Assembly: GCF_017357005.1 (NCBI RefSeq)
Contig: NZ_CP071589.1
Coordinates: 1,240,001-1,304,000 of the forward strand
Source of the DNA: Staphylococcus simiae
GTDB taxonomy: Bacteria > Bacillota > Bacilli > Staphylococcales > Staphylococcaceae
Length of the DNA: 64,000 bases
Reading direction: 5' to 3'
Shown: piece after piece, positions 54,761-63,698 of the stretch
Numbering within the stretch: the first letter of the stretch is position 1
Layout of the letters: the number at the start of each line of letters is the position of its first letter
Translations under genes and position numbers: made by a program
The notes under the pieces: model-generated
Told to the model about the DNA's origin: nothing
Databases searched by the model: none
The model's input: only the letters and a program-made list of their open reading frames with translations

Positions 54761-57700
54761 CTACTTTAAAATATCATTTAATTGCTGATGTTTAAGTTGT
54801 AATTGGTTAATCAAGTCATCATCAATATTAAATGATAATAATTCATTGATTTGCATCATTATATCTTGCTCTAAATGATTAAAATGTTCATTAGCAACTT
54901 GTGACATTTGCGCCACTTTACTATCTAATTGTTGTCTTAATTGATTTAAGCCATTTTGTAATAAGGCTAACGTTTGATCAGTGATTTGCTGTTGAATCTC
55001 TCTTTGTGATGTTGGATTTAAAATTTTCCTTTTTGTTAATTGTTTCGGTAAATGATTTAACATGTCGTCAAATTGAATTGTTAACAATGATTGGTCAACT
55101 GAATCAAGCTCAATATCAAAGTTTGGCGTAACAAACACATGTACATCTGCTAACTTTTTAACCGTTGGTGCTAATTGTTCTATTAATTGTTCATTATAGT
55201 AGCGTTTAATACGTTCAACTAATACTGATTGTTCTTGGTATAAACGTTGATGAATTTGATCCAAATAACGTTTCGTCGCCATTTTCTTTTCTTCATTAAA
55301 ATCATGGTATTGTGTCATTTGTGTATTAAATATCGCTTTTGCATCATCCAAAATTTGTAGTTGTAAGCGTCCATTTAAGTGATAAATTTGGTCTTCAATT
55401 TCATTAATTGTATATTGCTCTGTTGTTGATATTAAGTTTGGACTTAATAACTGTTGTTGTTGGTATTGTTGTAAACGCTGTTGTCTAGACTCTAATTTAG
55501 CTTTATTCGTGTGATAATCATTAATCATTTGTTGGTATGATGCATTGATTTGCTGTAATTGATAAGTCATTTGTTGCTCTAAAATGACTTTCGACTCAAC
55601 AGTTGCAAAATGATCAATACTATCACGTAGCTGATTGATACCGTTATCATGTCCTTGTAACGCTTGTCGACTTGATACACTGTAAATATCAGATTGTAAA
55701 TTCACTTGATTTAAGGCATCTTCAACATATGCTTCAACAGCTTGGCGATCTTCATCAGATTCAGCTAAATCTACCGCATTGATAATCATCTTAAAGGATT
55801 GATTATCATGTAGTTGGTTCATATTTTTCATATGCTCAATAAATGCTTTATCATTATCTGTAAATGAATGGTTGAAATAACTGACATATAAAATTAAATC
55901 TGATGATGTTAAAATTTGTTCCGTTTCATTAGAGTGACGTTGGTTATTCGAATGTAATCCTAATGAGTCAACGATTATTTTATCTTTCAACCAATCATGA
56001 GGTAATGCAATGTGCACTTTTTTGACGAAAGTAGCATATTCATCTTCAGCACTCCATTTTTTCAAGTCATCTTGCTGAATCGTGTGTTGTTCTCCTTGCG
56101 CAATCATATCTTCATACATTTCATAATGCTTTTCTACTGCATTGATAAAAGCAAGTTGATTTTTTTCTAACTGTGCTGTCAAGGCTGATATATCACTGGC
56201 AATAAATTCTTCCAACGTTGAAAAAGACATGTGGTGATAAGTGACTACTTGATTAATGTCATCTAATAATTGTGCCTTTGATTTCAACGAAATACTACTC
56301 GTATTGCCATATGAAATTTCTGTCGTTGCTGCTGTAGTTGGATTTGGCGAACTAACGAGTATGGTGTCACCTAATAAAGCGTTAATTAAACTACTTTTAC
56401 CTGCACTAAATGTACCAAAGACACCAATTTTAACTACTTTATCATCTAGACGTTGCAGTGTGTCAGCAATATCTTGTTTAGTTTGTTCAAATAAAGGTAC
56501 ATCTTGAATCACATTTAGCGCTGCTGTTATCGTCTGTTGATTTGAAGTTGTAACATGAGCTAGTGTTGTGTCACGCTCGCAATTTGTGTCTTTACTTTCA
56601 TATTGTTGGTGTTGATATGTCGTTTTTGTACGATCGATCAACTTATCTAATGATTCATCTAAATGAATATAATAATGGCGATAATTTTTTGTTTCTAAAG
56701 AATGGCGTAAGTCGCTTAATTCCGTATAACGTTGGAAATCTTCTAAATCGCTATTTTCATTCGTCGCTAATTCGTCGGCTTGAACATTGGCTACAACATC
56801 TTCAAATATAGGTGTCGATTCCTGTTCCACTAATTTTCTAATTGCTTTTACTACCTCATCTGAAAACGTTAAAACATAAGTATTACTGATAGACGTTTGA
56901 GGTTGATATAAATCTTCAATTAATGCGGCTGTGATTTCATAATGTTGATTGAGCACACGGTCAGTAGTACCTTTGGTCGTAACAAATCTAGTAACAAATG
57001 ACATATCCTCACGCATGGGCTGACGTATTTGTTGATTCACACGTTGTTGTAATGCATCAACTGCTTGTTCTAAACGTTGTTGTTGCATATCGTATTTTTT
57101 CTTCTTCTTATTAAATAGACCACCCATGTTAAAATCTTTAGACATACTTTCCAAATAACTACGCAATAATTCTCGCATATCATGTGTCATGATATAGGCA
57201 TTTTCAAGAATATTTTTACGCTGTTCTTTTAAAAATACCATAAGTTCTTGTGGATTATTTAATAATTGTGCCTCTTCACTAACGGCTTGATTTTGTTGCG
57301 TATTAATAAATGCTTGCTCAAAATCTTCTTCTGCGATACCCAAATCATCAAGGATATCTTGAATTTCATTTTGCAAATAGGATAATTGTGCCTCAGTAAT
57401 GTAATCGATGGTACGATGTGTGAAACTGTCAAGGCTCTCTCGATGTTCATCTAAATACAGCATATAATCAGATAACGCTGATAACTCATTATTAGGCCCA
57501 TCGTATTTAGACACATAAAATAAGCGTTCTAAGTTAATATCCCAATCCACAATCGATTGTTCTACGCGTGATTTAAAAGTGTCAAAAGTGAGTTCATCTT
57601 CGTTATGTTTATCAACTTGATTAATCACAAAGACAACCGGTATACCCACTTCGTTCATATGTTTCATAAATTTAAAATTCAAGGCGGATTGTACATGATT

Positions 57701-58201
57701 ATAATCAACAGTATAGAAAACCATGTTACTGGTATACATATATTGTTCAGTCATCGCTTGGTGGGAAGACACATTAGAATCTACGCCTGGTGTATCTTGT
57801 AACGTAAAACCTTGATTAAATTTAGAAGATTGAAAGTTAATTTCCACTGACTCTACATCAACATTTTGTCTATTCATTGCTTTCACTTCATCATAAGAAT
57901 TCAATGTCGTGTATTGTTGATTTGGCAAATTAGCAATAATCTCATTGTTGTCAGCAACTGAGACGATAGCCGTATTACTCGTTGTTGGTACTGGTGAACT
58001 TGGTAATATTTGTTGTTCTAAGAGCAAATTAATTAACGTTGATTTCCCAGCTGAAAAATGCCCTACAAATGATAAAGTATACTGTTGCAAGTAAACTTTT
58101 TTAATTACTTGGTTAATCGTATCTACTAATGCTGTGTTATTAGACTTTTCAACTTCTTTTTTTAATTTATATAAACGGTCTAATTGTTCTGAATTTGTCA
58201 T
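54761..58201 (-). CDS. Dynamin-like protein with two GTPase domains (DynA type)
   Basis: 1,146 residues, similar in length to Bacillus DynA, which tethers and fuses membranes and protects against phage and membrane damage. Two dynamin halves. In the first, the P-loop GHFSAGKST is near 42-50 with DTPGVDSN near 137 and NQVD near 193. In the second, GTFSAGKSSLIN is near 597-608 with VDSLGLHSN near 745 and NAVD near 807. Each half is followed by long Gln-rich coiled coils. Membrane contact residues cannot be picked out. Co-transcribed with the exonuclease. Confidence 0.9.
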   Translation of the reverse strand: MTNSEQLDRLYKLKKEVEKSNNTALVDTINQVIKKVYLQQYTLSFVGHFSAGKSTLINLLLEQQILPSSPVPTTSNTAIVSVADNNEIIANLPNQQYTTLNSYDEVKAMNRQNVDVESVEINFQSSKFNQGFTLQDTPGVDSNVSSHQAMTEQYMYTSNMVFYTVDYNHVQSALNFKFMKHMNEVGIPVVFVINQVDKHNEDELTFDTFKSRVEQSIVDWDINLERLFYVSKYDGPNNELSALSDYMLYLDEHRESLDSFTHRTIDYITEAQLSYLQNEIQDILDDLGIAEEDFEQAFINTQQNQAVSEEAQLLNNPQELMVFLKEQRKNILENAYIMTHDMRELLRSYLESMSKDFNMGGLFNKKKKKYDMQQQRLEQAVDALQQRVNQQIRQPMREDMSFVTRFVTTKGTTDRVLNQHYEITAALIEDLYQPQTSISNTYVLTFSDEVVKAIRKLVEQESTPIFEDVVANVQADELATNENSDLEDFQRYTELSDLRHSLETKNYRHYYIHLDESLDKLIDRTKTTYQHQQYESKDTNCERDTTLAHVTTSNQQTITAALNVIQDVPLFEQTKQDIADTLQRLDDKVVKIGVFGTFSAGKSSLINALLGDTILVSSPNPTTAATTEISYGNTSSISLKSKAQLLDDINQVVTYHHMSFSTLEEFIASDISALTAQLEKNQLAFINAVEKHYEMYEDMIAQGEQHTIQQDDLKKWSAEDEYATFVKKVHIALPHDWLKDKIIVDSLGLHSNNQRHSNETEQILTSSDLILYVSYFNHSFTDNDKAFIEHMKNMNQLHDNQSFKMIINAVDLAESDEDRQAVEAYVEDALNQVNLQSDIYSVSSRQALQGHDNGINQLRDSIDHFATVESKVILEQQMTYQLQQINASYQQMINDYHTNKAKLESRQQRLQQYQQQQLLSPNLISTTEQYTINEIEDQIYHLNGRLQLQILDDAKAIFNTQMTQYHDFNEEKKMATKRYLDQIHQRLYQEQSVLVERIKRYYNEQLIEQLAPTVKKLADVHVFVTPNFDIELDSVDQSLLTIQFDDMLNHLPKQLTKRKILNPTSQREIQQQITDQTLALLQNGLNQLRQQLDSKVAQMSQVANEHFNHLEQDIMMQINELLSFNIDDDLINQLQLKHQQLNDILK

Positions 58202-58276
58202 CTTACTTACCCCTTTAATCCAATACTAACTATATCCATCCTTGTAATAGCTATACACATTCATTTTTGAAAAATA
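58202..58276. other. Short gap upstream of dynA
   Basis: No gene. It holds the dynA ribosome-binding site region (GGGGTAAGTAAG) and the edge of the STAR-like element. Confidence 0.3.
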
Positions 58277-58622
58277 TGGTCTCTCCCAAATTGGACTGAT
58301 ACATAATTATTTTTTTAAGCCTCGCTATGCCCAACTTGCATTGCATGAAAAAACTGGATAACCAGTTTTTCTGTGTTGGGTCCCTTCCTAGGGTGCTGTC
58401 TCAGCCTCCCCAACTTGCATTGTCCGTTGAAACTAAATGATTAGTTTCTTTTTGTTGGGGCCCCGGTCTTCGACTAGCACTGTTGCCCAACTTGCATTTC
58501 TTGTAGAAACTGTTTCACAGTTTCTCTGTGTTGGGTCCCTACCTCAGGAGTCTCGGCTTTAAAATAATTTTTATTTTAAATTAATCATTTTTTATTTATC
58601 AGTCCTAAAAAATAGAGAACCA
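58277..58622. repeat. STAR-like intergenic repeat cluster (three hairpin units)
   Basis: Borders TGGTCTCTCCCAAATTGGACT on the left (first 20 bases matter) and AAAAAATAGAGAACCA on the right match the short element at 13995-14063. Inside are three units CCCAACTTGCATT-hairpin-TGTTGGG(T/G)CCC (58330-58384, 58409-58466, 58487-58540). This fits the S. aureus STAR consensus TGTTGGGGCCC. Stems: GAAAAACTGG/CCAGTTTTTC, GAAACTAA/TTAGTTTC, AGAAACTGT/ACAGTTTCT. Confidence 0.8.
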
Positions 58623-58844
58623 AAAATATAAGTCTACACTATTACATTGTTTATTTTGTACTTCTAAATTTTATCATAGGGACATGTTAAAACCTATGTA
58701 AAAAGCTATTAATTCATTATTAAGACTATGATTTTATTGAAATATTACAACTTCGAATAAAATAGGAGTATCTCTATTTATTTGTCACAAAGTGTTCACA
58801 CACACTAAAAATATAAAACGTATAATATTTGAGCGGAGGGAAAT

Positions 58845-60188
58845 ATGAAAAATACATTTAATCCATTACAAAGATTACATTTTTATGCAGCTTTATTTAT
58901 TTCACCGTTACTTATCACACTTACCATTTCGGGTATCGGATATCTATTTTATCCAGAAGTGGAAAATAATATCTACAAAACTGAATTTTTCGGTGATAGT
59001 AACATAACAGAACATCAATCGTTAAACAAAGCAGTACATCAAGTCGAACATCAATTTGATGGCTTTTATGTTAGTAAAGTAAGTGTCATGGCACCACCTT
59101 ATAATACGCGTATAACAATAGATGATATGGCGGGTAATCAAAGATATGTCTTTTTAGATCACAATAATCAAATAGTTAGTGACCAAAATGCTAAACACAC
59201 GTATTCAAATGTAATGAGAAATATACATAGTTCACTATTCACTGAAAATACGATTATTAATTATTTAGTTGAACTCACAGCGTGTTGGACAATTTTTATG
59301 ATTTTGTCTGGAACCTATTTACTCGTTAAAAAGAAACTGTTAACTAACAAGAGCAAAGCATTACGTTTTCAAAAATGGCATGCCGTCATCGGTGTGATTA
59401 TAGCAGTTCCAGTCTTTATTCTTGTGTTAACTGGTCTTCCTTGGTCAGGATTTATGGGTAGTAAAATTGCTGACTTAATGGATAATCATGGCAATTTAGG
59501 TCAAGGACAACTTGCAATCAATCCACCTAAATCAGATGTTAATGAATTACCTTGGGCTACAAGGAAAAATAAACAACCAGCATCTGAAAGTGGCGGTGCA
59601 CACGCACATCATGGCAATATGGCTATGCCTCTAACCAATTTGGACCATCAAATATCCATTGATAAAGTGGTGACCAATGCTGAACATGCCGGTATTAAAA
59701 AGCCATTTTCAATTGTCTATCCATCTGATATTAAGGGTACATTTGTCGTTTCTAACTCTAGTAACACTGGCGTTACAGGTTTAGATGTCTCTCCTTACGA
59801 TGAAAAGACGCTATATTTTGATCAATATAGTGGTAAAAATTTAGGAGAAATTAAATATCAACAATATGGCATTATTGCAAAGTGGTTTACTTGGGGTATT
59901 CCATTACATGAAGGTCACTTATTTGGTATTGCCAATAAAATTATTAACACACTGGTATGCTTATTATTATTAGGTGCTATTGCTTTTGGATTTACATCTT
60001 GGATCAAACGCGTCAAAGGTTCTTCAGTAAAAGTGCCTCGACGTGTTAAAAAACCGATGTCTATTTCGGTTGTTGTATTCTTAATTATTTTAGGTGTCTT
60101 AATGCCTTTATTTGGAATGTCACTCATTGTTATTTTTATTATTGAAGCATTACTCTATGTCAAAGATTATAAACAAAAACAAAGCTAA
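58845..60188 (+). CDS. PepSY-associated TM domain protein
   Basis: 447 residues, no assigned function. An N-terminal TM (about 14-35), an external PepSY-like region (about 40-145), TM pairs near 150-170 and 185-210, and a second external region carrying GGAHAHHGNMAMP (about 245-260). Further TM helices lie near 385-405 and 415-440. This is the architecture of PiuB/PepSY-TM proteins, often linked to metal or siderophore uptake. The His/Met-rich loop suggests metal contact. Start ATG 58845 has GGAGGG 3 nt before. A TATAAT at 58821 may be its -10, but the -35 is not clear. Confidence 0.75.
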   Translation: MKNTFNPLQRLHFYAALFISPLLITLTISGIGYLFYPEVENNIYKTEFFGDSNITEHQSLNKAVHQVEHQFDGFYVSKVSVMAPPYNTRITIDDMAGNQRYVFLDHNNQIVSDQNAKHTYSNVMRNIHSSLFTENTIINYLVELTACWTIFMILSGTYLLVKKKLLTNKSKALRFQKWHAVIGVIIAVPVFILVLTGLPWSGFMGSKIADLMDNHGNLGQGQLAINPPKSDVNELPWATRKNKQPASESGGAHAHHGNMAMPLTNLDHQISIDKVVTNAEHAGIKKPFSIVYPSDIKGTFVVSNSSNTGVTGLDVSPYDEKTLYFDQYSGKNLGEIKYQQYGIIAKWFTWGIPLHEGHLFGIANKIINTLVCLLLLGAIAFGFTSWIKRVKGSSVKVPRRVKKPMSISVVVFLIILGVLMPLFGMSLIVIFIIEALLYVKDYKQKQS

Positions 60189-60191
60189 AGT

Positions 60192-60240
60192 AAAAACGAG
60201 ATTGTCAGCACTGGTTTAAGTGCTAACAATCTCGTTTTTG
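60192..60240. terminator. Bidirectional terminator between convergent genes
   Basis: Long stem AACGAGATTGT(C)AGCACT / AGTGCT(A)ACAATCTCGTT with A and T tracts on both sides, between the PepSY gene (plus) and the small membrane protein (minus). Confidence 0.88.
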
Positions 60241-60261
60241 TTATATTTATTTAATTAGGTT

Positions 60262-60315
60262 CGATATCAAATTGGACTGCTGGTTGTTATAGGCTAGTTG
60301 CCTAACTTGCACATT
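60262..60315. repeat. Decayed STAR-like remnant
   Basis: TCAAATTGGACTG (60266-60278) and CCTAACTTGCAC (60301-60312) match parts of the left border and the internal CCCAACTTGCATT of the element at 58277-58622. The hairpins and GGGCCC are gone. Confidence 0.5.
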
Positions 60316-60343
60316 AAATAAAAGATATAGACATTTAAATTAA

Positions 60344-60688
60344 TTATTGCATATTCATGCTCATGTGCATTTCATGGATTTTCATCATTAAACCATGTGG
60401 AATGTCATCATGTTTAACTATATCTTTTTTATAGAATGTCTTGCCATCATCTTTAGAAATCAACTTCACGAAGTCACCTTTTTTAGGCTTGAAGTCACTA
60501 TCTGTGTCAATTTTAACATTATGTTTTACTAGTCCATCTTTTTCACTTACTACTTTTTCAGCAGTTGTTGAATTACTCATATAACCATAATACGTTGTCT
60601 TCTGACTTGAAAATACCATCATGCAAATAATAACAATACCTATAATTAATAGTATTGCTGATAAGCCAATTCCCATTTTTTTACTCAT
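60344..60688 (-). CDS. Small membrane-anchored protein with Met/His-rich tail (DUF4889-like)
   Basis: 114 residues: an N-terminal TM segment (about 8-28), an extracytoplasmic KVVSEKDGLVKHNVKIDTD-type beta region with FKPKKGDFVKL, and a C-terminal tail with three His and six Met in the last 17 residues (HGLMMKIHEMHMSMNMQ). I think it belongs to the staphylococcal DUF4889 family; function unknown. The tail looks able to bind a soft metal such as copper(I). It is transcribed toward the PepSY gene. Confidence 0.7.
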   Translation of the reverse strand: MSKKMGIGLSAILLIIGIVIICMMVFSSQKTTYYGYMSNSTTAEKVVSEKDGLVKHNVKIDTDSDFKPKKGDFVKLISKDDGKTFYKKDIVKHDDIPHGLMMKIHEMHMSMNMQ

Positions 60689-60758
60689 TTAAGTTTGCTC
60701 CTCTTACTTAGACATATTCGTCTTTATTTTTCTTCATTTAATATAATATCACAAAATG

Positions 60759-61907
60759 TTAGTTACTTTGTTGCTGAGTTTTGTCTAATTTTTTACCCCA
60801 ATATTGATAATAGGTACATTCAATATAGCCATTAAATAATTTTCGACGCTTAGTTGCTTTACGATTTACTAAATATTCAAATTCTTTATTACTTGTTAAA
60901 ATATATGTTGATAAATATGGATGTTGTTTCATTAATTTACCAATATAGCGATACATTTCCTCAACTTCTTCACGATCGCCAATACGTTCACCGTATGGTG
61001 GATTACCGATTAAAGCAATAGGTTCTTCGCTATCAATTGTTAATGTATTAACATCTTTAACAGTAAATTGAATAATATCTGCTAGACCTACTTCTTCAGC
61101 ATTACGTTTAGCAATGTCAATCATTTGTGGATCGATATCTGAAGCATACACTTGTATTTCTTTGTCATAATCTGCCATTTTATCAGCTTCATCACGAAAT
61201 TTGTCATAAATATTTGCTGGCATGATATTCCATTGTTCAGAAACAAAGTCACGATTAAAGCCAGGTGCAATGTTTTGAGCAATTAAACAAGCTTCTATAG
61301 CAATTGTTCCAGAGCCACAGAACGGATCAATTAACGGTGTATTACCATCCCAATTGGCAAGACGAATTAAACTTGCAGCTAGCGTCTCTTTAATTGGCGC
61401 CTCACCTTGCGCTAATCTATAACCACGTCGATTTAACCCAGAACCTGAAGTATCGATAGTCAGTAACACATTATCTTTTAAAATTGCTACTTCAACCGGG
61501 TATTTCGCACCACTTTCATTTAACCAACCTTTTTCTTGATATGCATGTTTTAAACGTTCAACGATGGCTTTTTTTGTTATAGCTTGACAATCTGGTACAC
61601 TATGTAAAGTAGATTTCACACTTCTACCTTGCACGGGAAAGTTACCTTCTTTATCGATAATAGTTTCCCATGGTAATGCTTTTGTTTGTTCAAATAATTC
61701 ATCAAAGGTCTTAGCGTTAAAACGTCCTACAACGATTTTGATACGATCAGCTGTACGTAACCATAGATTGGCTTTAACAATTGCTGACTCATCACCTTCG
61801 AAAAAGATACGTCCATTTTCTACTTGGGTCTCATAACCTAACTCTTGTATTTCTTTCGCAACTACCGCTTCTAAGCCCATTGGACATACGGCTAATAATT
61901 GAAACAT
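60759..61907 (-). CDS. THUMP-domain rRNA methyltransferase (RlmL-like, YpsC)
   Basis: 382 residues. A THUMP RNA-binding domain (about 45-155) and a class I SAM-dependent methyltransferase with DPFCGSGTIAIEA near 192-204 and the N6/N2-type catalytic NPPYGER near 302-308. This fits the RlmL/YcbY N-terminal half that makes m2G2445 in 23S rRNA. AAAAGGAG ribosome-binding site just before the ATG. Substrate is by family analogy. Confidence 0.88.
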   Translation of the reverse strand: MFQLLAVCPMGLEAVVAKEIQELGYETQVENGRIFFEGDESAIVKANLWLRTADRIKIVVGRFNAKTFDELFEQTKALPWETIIDKEGNFPVQGRSVKSTLHSVPDCQAITKKAIVERLKHAYQEKGWLNESGAKYPVEVAILKDNVLLTIDTSGSGLNRRGYRLAQGEAPIKETLAASLIRLANWDGNTPLIDPFCGSGTIAIEACLIAQNIAPGFNRDFVSEQWNIMPANIYDKFRDEADKMADYDKEIQVYASDIDPQMIDIAKRNAEEVGLADIIQFTVKDVNTLTIDSEEPIALIGNPPYGERIGDREEVEEMYRYIGKLMKQHPYLSTYILTSNKEFEYLVNRKATKRRKLFNGYIECTYYQYWGKKLDKTQQQSN

Positions 61908-62280
61908 ATTTTATCTCCTTTTGTCTTCATCATTGTAATACTGTAATCAAAATTTATAATTTAAGTCATTTCATACTATTAATCTACATTTTGATGTTAA
62001 ACATTCCTATATATATTATGGGTTTGTGATCATCTTTTAAGCTTAAAAATAGATGTTTAAAAAGTAACTATCGTAACTGATGACTGTCATTATGTTAAAC
62101 ATTCCTATTATTTTAATACTCTATATTAGATAGTCATATTATATCAACTGTAGCTATATTATTTAAATATTTATAATGATATGATTCGTTTGCGATAAAA
62201 TCTAATACAAATTAATCATACTCAGATGAACGTCTAAATTAGAAATTAACAACCTTTAACATATTTTTCATTTTCCCATT
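61908..62280. other. Gap between rnpB and the methyltransferase
   Basis: 373 bp without a gene. It holds a 16-bp direct repeat TGTTAAACATTCCTAT at 61995-62010 and 62093-62108, 98 bp apart. No terminator or RNA recognised apart from the rnpB terminator at its end. Confidence 0.45.
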
Positions 62281-62308
62281 AAAAAAGCTCTCCAGTATTT
62301 AGGAGAGC
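62281..62308 (-). terminator. Terminator of rnpB
   Basis: Minus-strand AGCTCTCC ... GGAGAGCTTTTTT hairpin (stem arms 62287-62294 and 62302-62309 on the plus strand) with T6. Confidence 0.88.
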
Positions 62309-62318
62309 TAAACTAGTA

Positions 62319-62710
62319 GTGATATTTCTATAAGCCATGTTCTGTTCCATCGTACTCATCACGTGCACTAGTCACACTGGTACTCAGGTGATAACCATCT
62401 GTCTACACCATTTCAATCACTGAAATGTGTCTCGTTTATACGTTGAATTCCGTTAAACAAGTGCTCCTACCAAATTTGGATTGCTCACTCGAGGGGTTTA
62501 CCGCGTTCCACCTTTTATATTTCTATAAAAGCTACGTCACTGTGGCACTTTCAAACTACTCTAACCATATCTTAAAGACTTAGGTTATTTCATTGCCGTC
62601 AACTTAATGCCTTGATTTATTGTTTCATCAAGCACGAACACTACAATCATCTCAGACTGTGTGAGCATGGACTTTCCTCTATATAATATAGCGATTACCC
62701 AAAATATCAC
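62319..62710 (-). ncRNA. rnpB: RNase P RNA (class B)
   Basis: Catalytic RNA that trims the 5' ends of tRNA precursors. On the minus strand the P1 ends GUGAUAUUUU (62710-62701) and AAAUAUCAC (62327-62319) pair. The universally conserved P4 strands are present: GAGGAAAGUCC near 62680 and ACAGAAC / GGCUUAUAG near 62335-62350. Length about 392 nt and position between the methyltransferase and gpsB match the staphylococcal rnpB. Confidence 0.95.
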
Positions 62711-62769
62711 TTTTAAGATTATAACATAGTCATAATTAGTTAAACAGTTAAACTTTATGTATTCGGATA

Positions 62770-63120
62770 TTATTTACCAAATACAGCTTTTTCTAAATTA
62801 GAAATTCGTTTTAAAATATCAACATTGTTTGATGATGCTGAAGTTGAAGCGTTTGAATTATTTGAAGAAAAACTTTTATTGTCTTGAGGTCTAGATGTTG
62901 CTACACGTAGTCTTAATTCTTCTAATTCTTTTTTCAATTTATGGTTCTCTTCAGATAATTTTACAACTTCATTATTCATATCGGCCATTTTTTGATAGTC
63001 TGCAATAATATCGTCTAAAAATGCATCTACTTCTTCTCTTCTATAGCCGCGAGCCATTGTTTTTTCAAAATCTTTTTCATAAATATCTTTTGCTGATAAC
63101 TTTAATGAAACATCTGACAT
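62770..63120 (-). CDS. gpsB: Cell division regulator GpsB
   Basis: 116 residues with the chosen start ATG 63120. DivIVA-like N-terminal domain ([32 protein letters not shown], residues near 5-37), coiled coil to about 75, Ser/Asn linker, and a C-terminal multimerisation helix [15 protein letters not shown]. GpsB links divisome (FtsZ) and penicillin-binding proteins in S. aureus. The start was chosen over GTG 63129 because GAGGTGG is 5 nt before this ATG. Confidence 0.92.
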   Translation of the reverse strand: MSDVSLKLSAKDIYEKDFEKTMARGYRREEVDAFLDDIIADYQKMADMNNEVVKLSEENHKLKKELEELRLRVATSRPQDNKSFSSNNSNASTSASSNNVDILKRISNLEKAVFGK

Positions 63121-63133
63121 ATTTTCCACCTCA

Positions 63134-63697
63134 TTAGAATCTTTGATCTTCAGACCACTGTAAGTCGTTGATAAATGCTGTTAATTCATCAAACGTCACA
63201 ATATCACAAGTATAGTTTGTTTTTTCCATAAAATCAACTAACATCTGCTTGAAAAACTTAGGACTTGCTTCCTGTTCTTCATCATAAATAAGCAATGTTT
63301 GATCGGTATGTTCAAGCATAAATTGATCGGCTTGCTTAAATTGATAAGGTCCCTGGTATGGTGCATGAAAAATACTATCAACATAATCTGCATGTTCAGT
63401 AATATTGGCATACTTTGCTTGATTATGTTCGTTCCATTTTTCAGTATGACCAAGAAACGGTGTGATAACAGCATATTTTAGTTCTGGATAATTTTGTTGC
63501 AAATCAATTACAACTTCTGCAGTCCATAATTCAATACCCATTTGTCCTTGGATTAACACCCACTCTAATCCTTCATCTAACAGTTGCTTAATTTTATGTT
63601 TAATAAATTCCTTTAAATAGTACACTTCAGGTGCGTCATCTTTAAAAATGTTCAATTCATATGATTTATATCCTGTAATATAGACTGTTTTTATCAT
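63134..63697 (-). CDS. ypsA: YpsA (SLOG/DUF1273 family)
   Basis: 187 residues from ATG 63697 ([12 protein letters not shown]). DUF1273 / SLOG Rossmann-like fold with [15 protein letters not shown] near 50-64, [14 protein letters not shown] near 80-93, and [14 protein letters not shown] near 138-151. YpsA affects cell division in Bacillus and Staphylococcus and is linked with gpsB, its downstream neighbour (13 nt). An upstream in-frame start (63730) exists, but it overlaps the previous gene's end and lacks conservation with the S. aureus start as I recall. The AAGGAG lies 13 nt before the ATG. Confidence 0.88.
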   Translation of the reverse strand: MIKTVYITGYKSYELNIFKDDAPEVYYLKEFIKHKIKQLLDEGLEWVLIQGQMGIELWTAEVVIDLQQNYPELKYAVITPFLGHTEKWNEHNQAKYANITEHADYVDSIFHAPYQGPYQFKQADQFMLEHTDQTLLIYDEEQEASPKFFKQMLVDFMEKTNYTCDIVTFDELTAFINDLQWSEDQRF

Positions 63698-63698
63698 G

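Noticed and set aside
61781-62029. 82-codon plus-strand frame antisense to the methyltransferase start
   Set aside because: Overlaps a conserved gene and reads as a low-complexity hydrophobic sequence without a ribosome-binding site.
63118-63129. GTG 63129 as gpsB start
   Set aside because: GAGGTGG overlaps this GTG and is correctly spaced for ATG 63120.
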